Shown here: piece by piece, positions 1-11,411 of the stretch
Numbering within the stretch: position 1 is the first letter of the stretch
How the letters are laid out: every line of letters starts with the position of its first letter
Origin: Cranoglanis bouderius
Taxonomy: Eukaryota; Chordata; Actinopteri; Siluriformes; Cranoglanididae
DNA length: 64,000 bases
Assembly: GCA_023630585.1 (NCBI GenBank)
Contig: CM042553.1
Location: forward strand, 16,061,520-16,125,519
Direction of reading: 5' to 3'
Program-made: the position numbers and the translations under genes
Notes under the pieces: generated by a model
What the model was told of the DNA's origin: nothing
The model's database searches: none
Seen by the model: only the letters and a program-made list of their open reading frames with translations

Positions 1-1502
1 TTATGAAAAAAAAGAAAAACTTTCATAAACAACAAGAACTGGATTTTACGTCATCCTTAAAAAGCCTAGCAGCAATTCCTGTAACAGAATTTTGTACTCT
101 TTTTCTATAAGCAAGTCCATTTGCACCAGGTTTTTGCTATTTTGGTCATGTGACAGTTGTATTCTTTTTTTTATTCATCACTTATTCACAGTGGAGAAAA
201 ATTGCATTACTAAAGCAGAACCCCAAGTTTATTTATATTTTTTCAGAAATGTAACGACAGGCACAGAAATGTGCAGCTCTTTGGCACCTAACTCCACTTT
301 CTGTGGAAAAGACATGAACCCAATGCCATTACGAGTAACTAAGCAACTAGTTGAGCTGCATTTATCTTATTAATCGTGCTTGTTCTATAAGCTCCGTAGA
401 GCAGACGAGGTGAAGGTAATTTGGTATTACTTCTATAATTAATATCATTAGGCAGATAAGCTTCAAAGAGCAAGCTTCGCTGTTTTCTTCTGTTTTGGTG
501 AGTGAAGCCCATGGTTAACTCTCTTCTCATTAATCATGATATTATCAGATAATGTTTCTCATGAAGTAACTTTAAATACTGCACTAATTTCATCACAGAT
601 GTTGTAGTTAGAGTAAAATCAAATCTACACTAAAGTTATAATGTTAGCAAACTTCTTTTTTCAGGGGTAGTATTAGTGTAGCTGGAAAACATGAGGTAGA
701 GCAGTTAGTGCTGTTGCTAAAACACTTCCCCTGAAGTTCCCCCTGACTGTAGGCTGGCTTCTTCATCTTCTTCATTACAAATACACTATATTTACTGGTT
801 TAAATTAATTAGCATATCACACCCTGCATTATTAATAGCTGATCATTGTATATTTTGTAGTAGGGCTAAATTTAATGTAGCTACAGTAGCTTGATTAAAA
901 TGATCTCCACACTAAACTTCCCACCTCCTTTCTTTCTGTCTTTCTGTGTTGCTAAACTGCTTTACTTGCACAGAATCTCGTAGCTATGTTGAATCCGGTA
1001 GCCATCTAACTTCCCTAGTACTTCCTGTATCACCATATTCACTGTTGTATTAATTACTATGTTACACCCTGCACTATTAGCTCATATTATTACTATTATT
1101 GCGGTACTTTTTGCATCACATTGCACTGATTATTCACAAATAACCCCACACTGCCAAGTGTTTTATTTCTTACATGTAGCCTAAGGGCTTAATTGAACTC
1201 AATAGAGTTAGATGGCCAGAAGATTAAAGTTCTGTGTTTTACTTGTTTGCTGGTTTTGGCATTGAATTGACGTCCATATATCTTCTGAAGCTTTTCTGGC
1301 AAAGATACATGATACAATAAAAGAGTTCTCAAAATATTTTGACCTGTGACCCCATTAAAAGGGCTCAAAGTAAAGAGAGCACATATCTCATCCTGGGTGT
1401 TACATCTAAATTTACACTGCTTTGATTTGATACACACAAGGGCAGTGACCCCTTGGTTGGTTTCATCTTCCACATGATACGATACAGTACATACAACATG
1501 AA
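1..1502. other. AT-rich intergenic DNA, nothing recognised
   Basis: I see no recognisable coding, RNA or repeat signal in this stretch. The short ORFs on both strands have no family motifs and look like chance reading frames in AT-rich DNA. Confidence 0.6.
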
Positions 1503-1680
1503 GGGGCAATGGTAGCTCAGTGGTTAAGACCTTGGACTACTGATCAGGAGTTCAAGTCCCAGCACTGCAAAGAGCCACTGCTGGGCTCTTGCGCAATTCC
1601 CTTAACCCACAACTGCACGGTTGTATAAATGAGATTAGTGTAAATTGCCCTGGATAAGGGCATATATGCTGTAAATAATA
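1503..1680 (+). repeat. tRNA-derived SINE
   Basis: The head carries RNA polymerase III promoter-like boxes: a box A-like TAGCTCAGTGG at 1513-1523 and a box B-like GTTCAAGTCCC at 1550-1560. The tail reads as a decayed form of the teleost SINE 3' end (ATTGCCCTGGATAAGGGC). Related copies occur at 26.7, 46.4, 46.8, 51.4 and 57.7 kb. The tail is of the type shared with LINE partners that supply the reverse transcriptase. The head resembles a tRNA only in its promoter boxes, so this is not a functional tRNA gene. Confidence 0.85.
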
Positions 1681-2410
1681 CAATTTAATAGCCTCTGATC
1701 CACATGTGACCAACTTTGTAGAGTAGTTCTACCATTAATTTGTGAATGAATATGGCATAGACAAAGACTGTTTAGCTCTGTTGCCATAAATGGCTTCCCA
1801 CCACAGTTGCAGTCTGTATTTTTAGCCACAAATCATGGTTTTTTTTTTTGCTTTGGGTGCTCTGTGTATATTGCAGTTTTGTATTGGCCTAAATTTAATG
1901 TACCTCCACTAACATTAACACTAAACTTCCCAACTTCTTTCTGTATAGGTTATATAGTATCAGAGCTCAGCTCTGCTTGCTGTTCATGAGTTTAAACTCC
2001 TGCTTATAATCTCACTTATGAACCCGATCATGTTGGAACCAGAGAGCACCTCTGTTAGTGTTTTTCCTCTGATGTATGATTTTTATTACTTTTGCTCACT
2101 CCACCTAAATTGTCAGGGTTCGTATTGTCGAATTAGTTTACCAGCTGAGAAGCTGTCTGGCAGAATTATTCCTCTTTCTAGGAATTTACCTGTAGAGTAG
2201 ATTATGACTATGAAAGTGCTGCTTGTCTTACTCTCTCAGGTCTAATAAATGCATTCGGTACGTACCGGTTTTAAAATTACATTTTCAATATTAAACACTT
2301 CTTCAGCTCGGCGCCTGGAGCACAGACGGCACTGTGACAGATGATAATATTTCCAGGGTGTTAAAAATGCAGGAGGCTGAGTCTGCTGTACAGAGGTGTG
2401 CTGAGGACAG
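1681..2410. other. Intergenic DNA, nothing recognised
   Basis: No domain-bearing ORF, RNA fold or repeat end was recognised. The DNA is AT-rich and apparently unique within the window. Confidence 0.5.

Positions 2411-2482
<72 letters not shown>
2411..2482 (+). repeat. Compound (CT)n(GT)n microsatellite
   Basis: Ten CT units are followed immediately by about 26 GT units, uninterrupted. The ORFs that cross it (runs of Val-Cys, Thr-His or Ser-Leu) are products of the repeat and not genes. Confidence 0.98.
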
Positions 2483-2485
<3 letters not shown>

Positions 2486-2920
2486 TGTGGCTGTGTTTTT
2501 ATGTCCATCTCTGCACAAGGACAGTGTCCTCTTCACACACCATCCTCCTGAGGATGAAAATGTTACAGAAACATAAATCTTGGAGTGTGTAAGGGAAACG
2601 CATTAAACATACGGGTCACTGAGCATCAGGGTGGTCAGAGATCACGCTTTTTCAGAGCAAAGGGTTTTGTATAAATTATTATAGAATTATTTTGTAGTGC
2701 AGGAGTGAAGGCTATAATTGCTGATGACTGTTGGTCTGTTTGTTTAGACAGAATATTTCTCTGAGCGCTCTGATAAAATGCAGCACCCATCAGGAATGTA
2801 CTGTTCCAGCAGTCAGTCAGGAACAGAAAGACCCTTTCAGTGTCTCTCTGACACACACAAAGTGGTGAAATGAAATTGGCAATTTTGCCTGAGGAAGTAG
2901 AAGAGTTTTCATAGTTTATT

Positions 2921-3001
2921 GAAAGCAAGCAAGAAAGAAAGAAAGCAAGAAAGAAAGCAAGAAAGAAAGAAAGCAAGAAAGAAAGAAAGAAAGAAAGAAA
3001 G
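2921..3001 (+). repeat. (GAAA)n/(GCAA)n purine-rich microsatellite
   Basis: GAAA units alternate with GCAAG variants, making a strand-asymmetric polypurine tract about 80 bp long, just before a long poly(A) run. Confidence 0.95.
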
Positions 3002-3049
3002 AGTGAAAATAAAGAATGATTGAATGAATAAGTGAAAAAACTTACCAAG

Positions 3050-3101
<52 letters not shown>
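3050..3101 (+). repeat. Poly(A) tract of about 52 bases
   Basis: An uninterrupted A run immediately upstream of the G-rich minisatellite. I saw no retroelement body directly before it, so it may be a simple repeat and not a retroposon tail. Confidence 0.95.
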
Positions 3102-3102
<1 letters not shown>

Positions 3103-3111
3103 AGAAAAAAC

Positions 3112-3620
3112 AGGTAAGATAAGGGGCAGGGTTAGGGTGGGCTGGAGTTAAGAAAAGGTGCAGGGTTAGGGAGGGCTGGAGTTAAGATAAGGGGCAGGGT
3201 TAGGGTGGGCTGAAGTTAAGATAAGGGGCAGGGTTAGGGTGGGCTGGAGATAGGATAATTGCTGGAGTTATAGGTGTGCCTTGGGCTTAGGGTTGGATGG
3301 ATTAATAGTTATGATGAATAGTTATTGTTAGGGGTGGGGTTGGGTGGAGTTACATGTGTGGGGTGGGGTTAAGGTGGATGGGGTAAGGTGCAAAAGGCAG
3401 GGTTACTGTGTGAGAGGCGAGGTTTAATGGTCAGGGTGGGGTTAGGGTAAGGGGTGGAGCTATATGTATGGAGCAGGGTTAGGGTTGGATAGGTTAGGTG
3501 TAATTTGCAGAGGGTTTAAAGAGGGTTATTGTGAGGGGTAGAGTCAGGGTGAAGTGTGGAGTTAGACATGAAGGGTGAGGTTACTGTAAGGGGAGTGGCT
3601 ATGGTGAAGGACGGGGTTAG
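3112..3620 (+). repeat. G-rich minisatellite containing TTAGGG
   Basis: Four clear 34-bp tandem units start at 3116, 3150, 3184 and 3218. Each contains GGGGCAGGGTTAGGGTGGGC or a close variant. Degenerate relatives (GGGTTAGGG, GGGGTTAGGG) continue to about 3620. The + strand has many G-runs separated by short loops, so it could form G-quadruplexes. The TTAGGG matches the vertebrate telomere hexamer, but it is embedded in a longer unit, so this is a telomere-like minisatellite and not a telomere. Confidence 0.9.
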
Positions 3621-3718
3621 CACCTGAGGTTTTCCAGAGTTATTCATTTGAAATCCAATCTGAGAGAAAAAACTGCTGCTTCTCATACTCACTTCTCCTT
3701 TCAGGCTTGTTGGAACAG

Positions 3719-3947
3719 GTTTGTAGCTCAGAAATTAAGATGATGTAGAACTCACTGTAAGGTTGTGAGGTCAAATCCCATGACTGCCAGACAGTTATAG
3801 TATATAAATCTGTATCCATTTTGTACCTGGAATTTTATCCATCAAAATGTAACATTGTGGTCTTCACCCTCAGCTCAACTCAGCGCTCAGACTGGATTCT
3901 AACCTGTAAATCATTTAAAGCATCTGCCAAATGAATAAATGTAAATG
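3719..3947 (+). repeat. Decayed tRNA-derived SINE
   Basis: The head has TGTAGCTCAG and GAGGTCAAATCCC, matching decayed box A and box B. The far end has GCATCTGCCAAATGAATAAATG, matching the tail of the window's other SINEs. The middle has diverged, so this is an old copy, or a head and tail from different insertions. Confidence 0.7.
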
Positions 3948-4089
3948 TTAGCTAGCAGCCAGCTGTCCTGAAATAAAGACAGATGGTGTACATGGTGTAG
4001 GTGGTGCTGGGATTGGACTCTCTTATTCTTTACAAGCGCCACTCATTTGAACTTTATATTCTTATTCACGTTAGCGTGCTGCCTTTTTT

Positions 4090-4330
4090 CAATTCAATTG
4101 AATTTGATTTGTATAGCACTTTTAACAATGGACACTGTCACAAAGCAGCTTTACAGAAATCTATAAAATCCAGATATAAATTTTAAATGTATACATTCAT
4201 CCTTAATGATCAAGCCAAAGGTGATGGTGGCAAGGGAAAAGTCCCTGAAACAACATGAGGAAGAAACCTTGAAAGGAACCAGACTCAAAAGGGAACCCAT
4301 CTTCATTTGGGTGACAATGAATAGGGCAAT
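4090..4330 (+). repeat. Dispersed teleost repeat, CAATT type
   Basis: It begins with AATTCAATTGAATTTG and a TTGTATAGCAC motif, and further in has AGGAAGAAACCTTGAAAGG. The same blocks occur inverted at 34.04-34.60 kb and in part at 41.6 kb. There is no coding capacity. Class is uncertain: it is a common fish interspersed repeat that I cannot assign to a named family from sequence alone. Confidence 0.8.
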
Positions 4331-5469
4331 TATAAATTATTTAATTCTATAACTGTGTGCTATATAGTCAAAAAGTGCAATTGTGTAACAAGGAAATTCA
4401 TTGTAGTTTTAACAGGAAGTCTATTTTGTTGAAGTTCACTGAAGGAGACTTGATTGCAAAATGTTTTGTGGCTTTTGTAGTCCTAAGCCATCGTAGCAAA
4501 ACTGTTCGTATCAATTGCAGTACAAAGCCATCCTCATGGTTTCTAAGTATATCTTTAGGCTGTCCATATTGGGCCATCCTCAGCAGCAGCGAGTGGTTTC
4601 CAAGTGATGAGCACTCCAACCAGAAGTAATTTAAGCTAATTTAAGAGCTAAAAACACACCCTGCGTGAACTTTAACTCAGTGCAAGAGAACAAAATGTAC
4701 AACACATTTTACAACACATAGCTGAACTTAAAACAATAAACATGACAATAATATTTGCAGGTAAACAGTTAATATTGTTATGTGGGGGGAAAAAATCAGA
4801 AAACCTAGTCTTTGGATGATGTTAGAATTAAAATGTTTTTTTCACTGTGAAGATGCTCTCAAGAAAAAAATATTTTGTTGGAAGATCATTTCTTTCTATA
4901 TTGAAAACTATTGAAAATTCCATGTGCCGTATTTAATTTTTTTCCAACAATTATCAATGTTTTAAGAAATTCCTCTGTAATGTCCTTCTAATTATGGATA
5001 GAAATGAACATTTCATGAATGCATGTAATTTATTAGGTTAAAATCTAGAAAATGTAATATTTGGTTCTGAATTAAGAAAACTTTTGTGAAACCAGTTATA
5101 AATACAAAAGTATTTCATGTTTCCACTCAAGTAAGTGTCGTTTATCAGGTCATCAAGGATGTTACAGAGTATGGATTAATGTGTAATAATGTTACACATT
5201 ATGTCTGTAATAATGCGACATACATTGACATAGAGAGCAGAAAAGAAATATTTCAGGGATATATGACATGTTTGAATCAAGTAGGTGGAGCTAAAGCCTA
5301 AAGTTGCTAATTTTCAGATTAAGCAGTGGTCAAAAACAGCATAATAAACAAATAACTTGTGAATTTTGCTACATTTTTATTACTAAGGTGTAAAAGAAGA
5401 CAGATGCATTTTATAAATAAAATTGGAAGAAACCAACAATTTCTACCTGTAGTGTCTTGGCTTAAGTAA
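4331..5469. other. Intergenic DNA, nothing recognised
   Basis: AT-rich, with no recognised repeat ends or coding motifs. The small ORFs at 4357-4629 and 5086-5301 have no recognisable domains. Confidence 0.5.
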
Positions 5470-5830
5470 AAATCACAACAGGCCAGACTCAGAGATGCTC
5501 AAATCTGAACTCTTGAGTTCTTCCACATCTCCTTGTTTCCTCTTAGCATGGTTCTTTTTCTCAGTAACACACAGACGCCCACGACTCTCTGGATGTCACC
5601 TCGGCTCTGCTTCCCTCTCCAGAGCAAGTCATTAGCAGATCTGTGGCTCTTCGTGGCTGAAGGAGCGCAGGCCACCTGCATGCCACCATGCCGGCCGGGG
5701 TGCTAATTGGTGCAACAGCAAGGCATAAATTAGAACACACAGTGGAGTGTGTGTACAGGATGGAATTGACAGCTATGGCCTTTGGCAGGTCTTACACACT
5801 CCACAGCCTTGGGACTGAGTAACACAAGGA
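5470..5830. other. Repeat-poor block, possible conserved non-coding DNA
   Basis: This block has a higher GC content than its surroundings and contains no repeat signature. It includes GCTAATTGG and a few other short AT-core motifs. It could be an enhancer or an exon of a non-coding transcript, but nothing in the sequence proves function. Confidence 0.25.
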
Positions 5831-6059
5831 TTTTTCTGTTTTACTATTGAAGTTTGCTTATTTTATCAAACAGCATGTAAATTATGATGATATGAAAACA
5901 AAAAATCGTGGCCATTTTGTGCATCTTGGCTATTAGCTTAGCCAGTGCTACATGTAGGTGTGGAGATTTTTCTTAATGTCATGCTATACGTTGTTGTCAG
6001 GTGGCTAAGATGGCTGCAGTTGCAGGCAATGCTTTTATTAAAGATGGCAATCAACAAAC

Positions 6060-6235
6060 AAATCCAAAAACCTCTTAGCTTAATCATGGTCAAGAACAGG
6101 CAAAAGGTCAGGCGATTAACAAACAAGACATTTGAGGCAGAGACAAAATAACAAAAACCAGAGAGACAAACCGGATCAAAAACCAGCATAAACACATGCA
6201 AAAAGACTTGGTACACCAGTTAATAAACACAGAGC
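6060..6235 (-). repeat. Decayed dispersed repeat fragment
   Basis: The A-rich text (AAGAACAGGCAAAAGG, CAAAAACCAGCATAAACAC) resembles segments at 12.70-12.90, 21.93-22.05 and 47.57-47.91 kb. The family is unidentified. The relation is by eye and weak. Confidence 0.35.
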
Positions 6236-6721
6236 TGAGTGATTACTTCAAAATGACTGAATGTCCAGAGTCGCTATGACGCAAGAGGGAAGAAAGAAAG
6301 AAAGAAAAAGAAAGAATTACCACTACTGTCCTAGCGAGCATAAATAACAGTGCATTCATGTTATATAAGAGTGACAGTTATTATGAGAAGTCTGCTAATT
6401 GGAAATTAGTTATTTGTATGGAAACGTACACAATACCTTATTGTCATTCACTGATTTGTTGAAGACAAGTTAAGCTATACTATTTATGATGTGGCCAATA
6501 ATAACAGTGACAGGAAATGTTTGAGAAAATCAAAGTGAATTATGAATGTAAGCATGTAATTACAGAAATCCTGACATGACATGAACACTTTTACACTTTG
6601 CGCACCTAATCTAATCTAAGAATTTAATTTACATAGTACACATATCATATAAATTTAATGTACTGATATCTGGGGACTAGAAGTCCAGCTGAATAAACTG
6701 GCAATGGGTTTTGTATTGTTA

Positions 6722-7318
6722 CAGTGGGTATAGAAAATAATCACCCCCCTTTAAAATAATCATATTTTGTTGCTTTTCAGCCTAAAATGAAAACAGACAC
6801 AGTTTTTGTTTTATCCAGCTGTATTTACTCAGTGCAACTTATCTAAGTGAAAGATATAACACCAACATGTCAGAAAAAAAAATATAAAATTAAAAATCCA
6901 GAATCACTGAGTTGGAAAAAGGATCACCCCCCTCCTAAGAATGACTTGTAAACTCAATCAGGTGTAGCTAATCACCTTCTCAATGGCACACAAAGCCATT
7001 TGACTTTCAACTGTGATCAGCTGTGGTCATTTTGATTAGCTTTCCTGGAGCATTTTTTCAGTCCTTGGTAGTGCAACTGAAGCAAACAATCAACTATGGG
7101 TGGCAAGGCACTGTCAAAAGATCTCCGGGATAAAGTTGTGGAGATGCACAAGTCAGGAGATGGATACAAAAAAATTTCAAAGGCTTTATCAAAGCCTAGA
7201 AGCACAGTGAAGTCTGTTATTAATAAGTGGAAGGTATTTGGTACAGACCCACAGACCCTCCCTGGATCAGGACGTCGCTCCAAACTGGATGAGAGAACCA
7301 GGAGGAAACTGGTCAGAG
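6722..7318 (+). mobile_element. Left half of a Tc1 transposon
   Basis: The terminal inverted repeat starts CAGTGGGTATAGAAAATAAT, preceded by TA. An inner repeat (AAAAAGGATCACCCCCC) lies about 180 bp further in, the IR/DR arrangement of fish Tc1 elements. The sequence is the same family as the more complete element at 24650-26237. The transposase frame stops matching after about 7318, where a minus-strand piece of another Tc1 family begins. The right end is missing. Confidence 0.9.
7096..7318 (+). pseudogene. Tc1 transposase N-terminus (truncated)
   Basis: The frame starts MGGKALSKDLRDKVVEMHKS and continues for about 74 residues of the paired-type helix-turn-helix DNA-binding domain, including YKKISKAL and the PRSTVKSVINKW recognition-helix region. 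Intact Tc1 transposases are about 340 residues. Here the linker and the whole DDE catalytic domain are absent, because the element is cut at the junction with the next one. It cannot encode an active enzyme. Confidence 0.9.
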
Positions 7319-7319
7319 A

Positions 7320-7822
7320 GGATCATTTCTTTCTCCGTACTTTGGCCTTTCCATCCTTTTGGTAGAGATTAATCTTGGTTCCAGAAATGTTGTGGCTCAT
7401 CTCTGTATTTCTTTGTGAATCTGGCCTTCCAATCTGGCCTTCTGATTCTTACTGCTCATGAGAGGTTTGTGTCTTGTGGTTTGGCCTCTATATTCTTTCA
7501 CTTGAAGTCTTCTTCAAATTGTGGATTGCGATACCTTCCCTCTGCTCTGTGAAGGTTGTTGGTGATATCACAGACTGTTGTTTTTTGGGATTTTCTTCAC
7601 AGCTCTCACAATGTTTCTGTCATCAACTGCTGTTGTTTTCCTTGACCGACCTGTTCCATGTCTGGTTGTTAGTTCACCAGTGGTTTCTTTTGTTTTCAGG
7701 ACATTCCAAATTGCTGTATTGGCTATGCCCAATGCTTATGCAATGGCTTTGATAGATTTTCCCTTTTTTCTCAGCTTCAAAATGGCTTGTTTTTCTCCCA
7801 TAGACAGCTATCTGGTCTTCAT
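7320..7822 (-). pseudogene. Tc1-like transposase fragment with stops
   Basis: Reading from 7822 on the minus strand gives a helix-turn-helix transposase start, with GEKQAILKLRKKGKSIKAIA and later IWNVLKTKETTGELTTRHGT, a typical fish Tc1 pattern. In-frame stops are visible at about codons 5 and 29 and again after the PKNNSL segment. No catalytic DDE motifs are retained. This is a dead fragment. Confidence 0.85.
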
Positions 7823-8175
7823 GTTGGTTTATCCTTTTTAACAAAAATTTCAGTCTTCACAGGACAAACACAGGGCTCAAACCAAGAGTAGACATTCGGT
7901 GCTATTAATTCTTTAAACAATCAATTTAACAGGGCATACCTGGGAAGCAAGAAACACCTATCAGTCACATGTTCCAATATTTTTGATCACGGGGGGGAAA
8001 ATGGGTGGGTTAAAAAAAGTACCATGTTCTATGTTGTTTAACACATCTAGATGTAAATATGAATAAATGAAAGCTGAAATTCTGATATGTTGTCTCATAT
8101 TCATCTTTTGATCTCAAACCCAAACGTCTTCGATGTATAGTGAAAACAATATAATTGATCTTTCAGAGGGGACTG
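7320..8175 (-). mobile_element. 5' part of a second Tc1 family, opposite strand
   Basis: Its outer end is GAGGGGACTG followed by TA at 8176-8177. A region with the start of a transposase reading frame lies at about 7822 on the minus strand. It belongs to a different family from the element it abuts. The catalytic half and the other terminal repeat are missing, so the two truncated elements meet head to head near 7319. Confidence 0.8.
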
Positions 8176-8177
8176 TA

Positions 8178-8928
8178 GCTAACATTAGTTAAGTGTATAG
8201 TTAATATCAGTTAGCTCTAATTATTAGGGAATGGTCAAAAATGACACTTCTGGTTTCTGAAAGAGAAAGGCTGAAAATTTGGCCTTAATATTAATCAGAT
8301 AATGATAATTACAACATGATTTAAAATGCTTATTTTCTTTGCTCTCCTGCTGCAGGTTAGCAGAGATCAACAGTGAAAATGACAGGTGTATAAAACCCTG
8401 TAACACTTTCTATGAGGGACATTAGACATGATTTAAAAAAAAAAAAAATCATGATTGACATTGTATTTACTGTTCATGAGATAACTTGTGTTAGAACTGG
8501 ATTCAGTGATCAATAAATCAGTAAAATATTGGAAATGTACTGAATGTTTCCCTCAGGACTACTCATAATTCCTCTTCAGGATTGGCAGGTCTGAACTCGC
8601 TCTGAAAATCTAATCAGCAGAGTTCATGTAGTGCAAAGTGAAAGTGCAGACTGTGTGTCTATGATTTACAAAACTATTTTTATTGTAAGATATATTACAA
8701 AGATTAGAAGAGGGAAATGGGCAATATGGAGTGGATAATGTCCATACAACAGAAATGCGTGTACACTATAGTGACCTTGTTTAAAAATGTTTGGACTAGT
8801 TTGAAGCCTTTTGTGTGTGTTTTTGAGATGTAGTTGGGCTGCAAATTTGAAACCTGGCAACCCTGGTTAATGATATTACCTCAAACACAGTTGAACAAAG
8901 GTACATCTGAAACCACTCGAAGCAAGAC
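8178..8928. other. Intergenic DNA, nothing recognised
   Basis: No repeat ends or coding motifs are recognised. A short poly(A) run is at about 8438. Confidence 0.5.
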
Positions 8929-9390
8929 AGCCTCTCAATGTAATTATTTTGAGACTATGTTGTTATTAATATCATCCTGCTCCACTAAAATCTATGGTCA
9001 TGAGCCCCTGCTGCTAATCAGTCCTTTTTTCATTATGTGACATTATTGACAACAAAGCTTTATTGGTATTCTTATACCCCAAATAGTATGGTGTGTGCGT
9101 TCATTCATTAGCTCTTGTGACATTAAACATACAGAGCTGTGTGATTGGAGGACAAGCAAGCTCCATTTTTAGCAGCACAGATGTGTGTGTTGTTCATATT
9201 TCTCTCCTACTGATCATCCTGTTGTTCTTTTGCCAACCTGTTCTCGCTTATTCCAGTTTCAGACATGACACTCAGCGTCTTTAAGTGGGAAAATGTCTGA
9301 TCACTTCAGCCTTTCTTTATCCTTCACACTCGGTAACTAAGGTTTTTCCAAACATTTTGTTAAATTCTGGAAAATCAAACAGGAACATGT
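8929..9390 (+). repeat. Segmental duplicate, copy 1 (without insertion)
   Basis: This segment aligns with 11412-12390 over its whole length, for example AGCCTCTCAATGTAAT, CCCCTGCTGCTAATCAGTCC, TTGACAACAAAGCTTTATTG and CACTTCAGCCTTTCTTT. Copy 2 holds an extra 650-bp block that is absent here, so this copy represents the empty site. The two copies differ by many substitutions, so the duplication or repeat family is old. Confidence 0.85.
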
Positions 9391-9505
9391 GTGTTTCCAT
9401 GAATATTTTGGAAAAACAGCAACAAGATGGCATCTTCTAACGAGCACCAGCTAAACATACACAATTAATTTAATTCATGCTGACATGCTACCACTGAACA
9501 AAAAT

Positions 9506-9511
9506 ACACAC

Positions 9512-9568
<57 letters not shown>
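9506..9568 (+). repeat. (CA)n microsatellite
   Basis: About 31 CA units with one CG interruption near the start. Confidence 0.98.
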
Positions 9569-9569
<1 letters not shown>

Positions 9570-10374
9570 TCAGAGTGAATATATCCAAGAACCATAATAG
9601 CAGCATAATAACATATTTACAGTATTTTGTTTACCCTCTGGCTAATAACCTGCTAGCTTAGTGCTTTGCAAGATAGCACTCTCTAAATTAACACACTGAA
9701 CACACTCAAATTAGCCAGCTGTTAGTTAGCAACCAAATAGGCTATTTTAGCGCAAAGTTATGACATTTTCTTAACTAGAAATTCAGTGCTTCAAGGCTAA
9801 TTCACAACAAAAACTCATGCTAGAAATCTAACACTTTCCACAAAACAGATATGCTTCAATTTAACAAATGTTTCAAGACGTGAGTCACACACACTCTCAC
9901 TTTTAAAACACTGTGAAAATCTCTACAGTTATGATCTAAAATAAATCCTGAGGTAAAAAAACTGACACCAAACAAAAGATTTGTATGTAGAATACGTTTA
10001 TCCTGGTGTAAGCAATTGTCCATTCTGCTCACACTCCTAAATGTTGTGTTTATTCAGATTTATAGACCAGTATCATATATTTGATTAATTCCTAATAATC
10101 AAATGAAAAATTTTCACAGAGGAAGGAAACTTCGCTAATGACACTGTAATGTAATTTCCTGAGGATGGATGAGTTTTTCAAATGCAATATTTTTGCAACA
10201 AATTCAACAAATACACAGGAGCTCTAAGTCAATGACAAAGAAATAATTGCTCCATCTGTAACAGCTAGAAGTGCAGTGACTCGGAAGAGTTCACTCTCAA
10301 ATGCTTTTCTTAATCAGTCCTAACAGAAGACACTGAGCCTAATGAGAGAGGAAGCATTAGAAGCGTCTCAGTGA

Positions 10375-10474
<100 letters not shown>

Positions 10475-10753
10475 TATTAACAAAAATTAGCAACCACCCT
10501 GTCAGCATTATTAGCTTTAGCTTCAGCCTGCTTTGTACATTTGGCAATATTGCATTACTGATTTTGTTTTGTTTTAATATTATATTGTAAATGAAAGCTG
10601 CTCAATATTTGCCAATAACAAAACCCACAATCTGTTAAACATGGTTCCACACAGGATTCATTTGAATTCTAATGAGCACCACTAATTTTGATTCCGTTAA
10701 CATTTTATTGTTTCATGCTTCTTGAGCAGTAGGATTACATAAGGATAAAACTA

Positions 10754-11306
10754 CAACCCCATTTCCATAAAAGTTGGGATTTTTTCTAAAATGCAATAAA
10801 AACTAAAATCTGTGGTTTGTCAAGTCTCTTGAAACGTTAATTAAGTGACAAAAGTACAAAGAAAAGATATTCAATGTTTTCACTGACCAACTTAATTATA
10901 TTTTGTAAATATAAACAAATTCTGAATTTGATGCCTTCAACACACTCAAAAAAAGTTGGGACAGAGGCATGTTTACCACTGTGTTACATCACCCTTTCTT
11001 TTAATAATAACAACTAATTGTTGCAGTTTTGCAAGTGGAATTTTTGCCCATTCTTGCTTGATACAAGACTTCAGCTGCTCAACAGTCCTTGTTCGCCATT
11101 GTCTGATTCTCCTCTTCATGATGCGCCATAGGAGACAGATCTAGACTGCTGGCAACCAGTCAAGCACATGCACTCTGTGTCTATGAAGCCATGATGTTGT
11201 AGCACGTTCAGAATGAGGCCTGGCATTATCCTACTGAAATAACCATGGACTTCCTGGGAAAAGACTGCCTTGATGGCACATACGTATGTCTCTCTAAAAT
11301 CCCAAT
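10754..11306 (-). mobile_element. Fragment of Tc1-related transposon (TACAACCCC ends)
   Basis: The terminal sequence reads CAACCCCATTTCCATAAAAG after TA. A second AAAAAAAGTTGGGACAG motif occurs about 200 bp inside. The minus strand then encodes the C-terminal part of an IS630/Tc1-type transposase. A second fragment of the same family, from the other half, lies at 52975-53820. The right end here is lost before the duplicated segment at 11412. Confidence 0.75.
10960..11300 (-). pseudogene. DDE transposase C-terminal fragment
   Basis: The minus strand reads through FQ-stop-DNARPHSERATTSWL, which corresponds to the second catalytic aspartate region (DNA-PH) of IS630/Tc1 transposases. It then runs through a hydrophobic-basic stretch to TVEQLKSCIKQEWAKIPL, the typical tail that precedes the stop. 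In-frame stops occur, and the N-terminal DNA-binding domain is absent, so the fragment is not functional. Confidence 0.7.
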
Positions 11307-11411
11307 ATAAGCAAATGTGGCTAAAGATCTTCTTATATGAGAATGTGCCTCGATTGCAGGCCTTGTTCGCTGATGTTCTTCATCCCTTGAGCAAATCATT
11401 GTCATCTGCGC

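Noticed and set aside
1503..1680. Functional tRNA gene
   Set aside because: Box A and B are present, but no cloverleaf pairing is seen, and the sequence recurs with a shared SINE tail.
2635..3048. 137-codon minus-strand ORF rich in Ser, Phe and Leu
   Set aside because: It is produced by the (GAAA)n microsatellite read on the other strand, and looks like a membrane protein only because of the repeat.
3112..3620. True interstitial telomere
   Set aside because: The TTAGGG hexamers are not in tandem with each other; they lie in a 34-bp unit.
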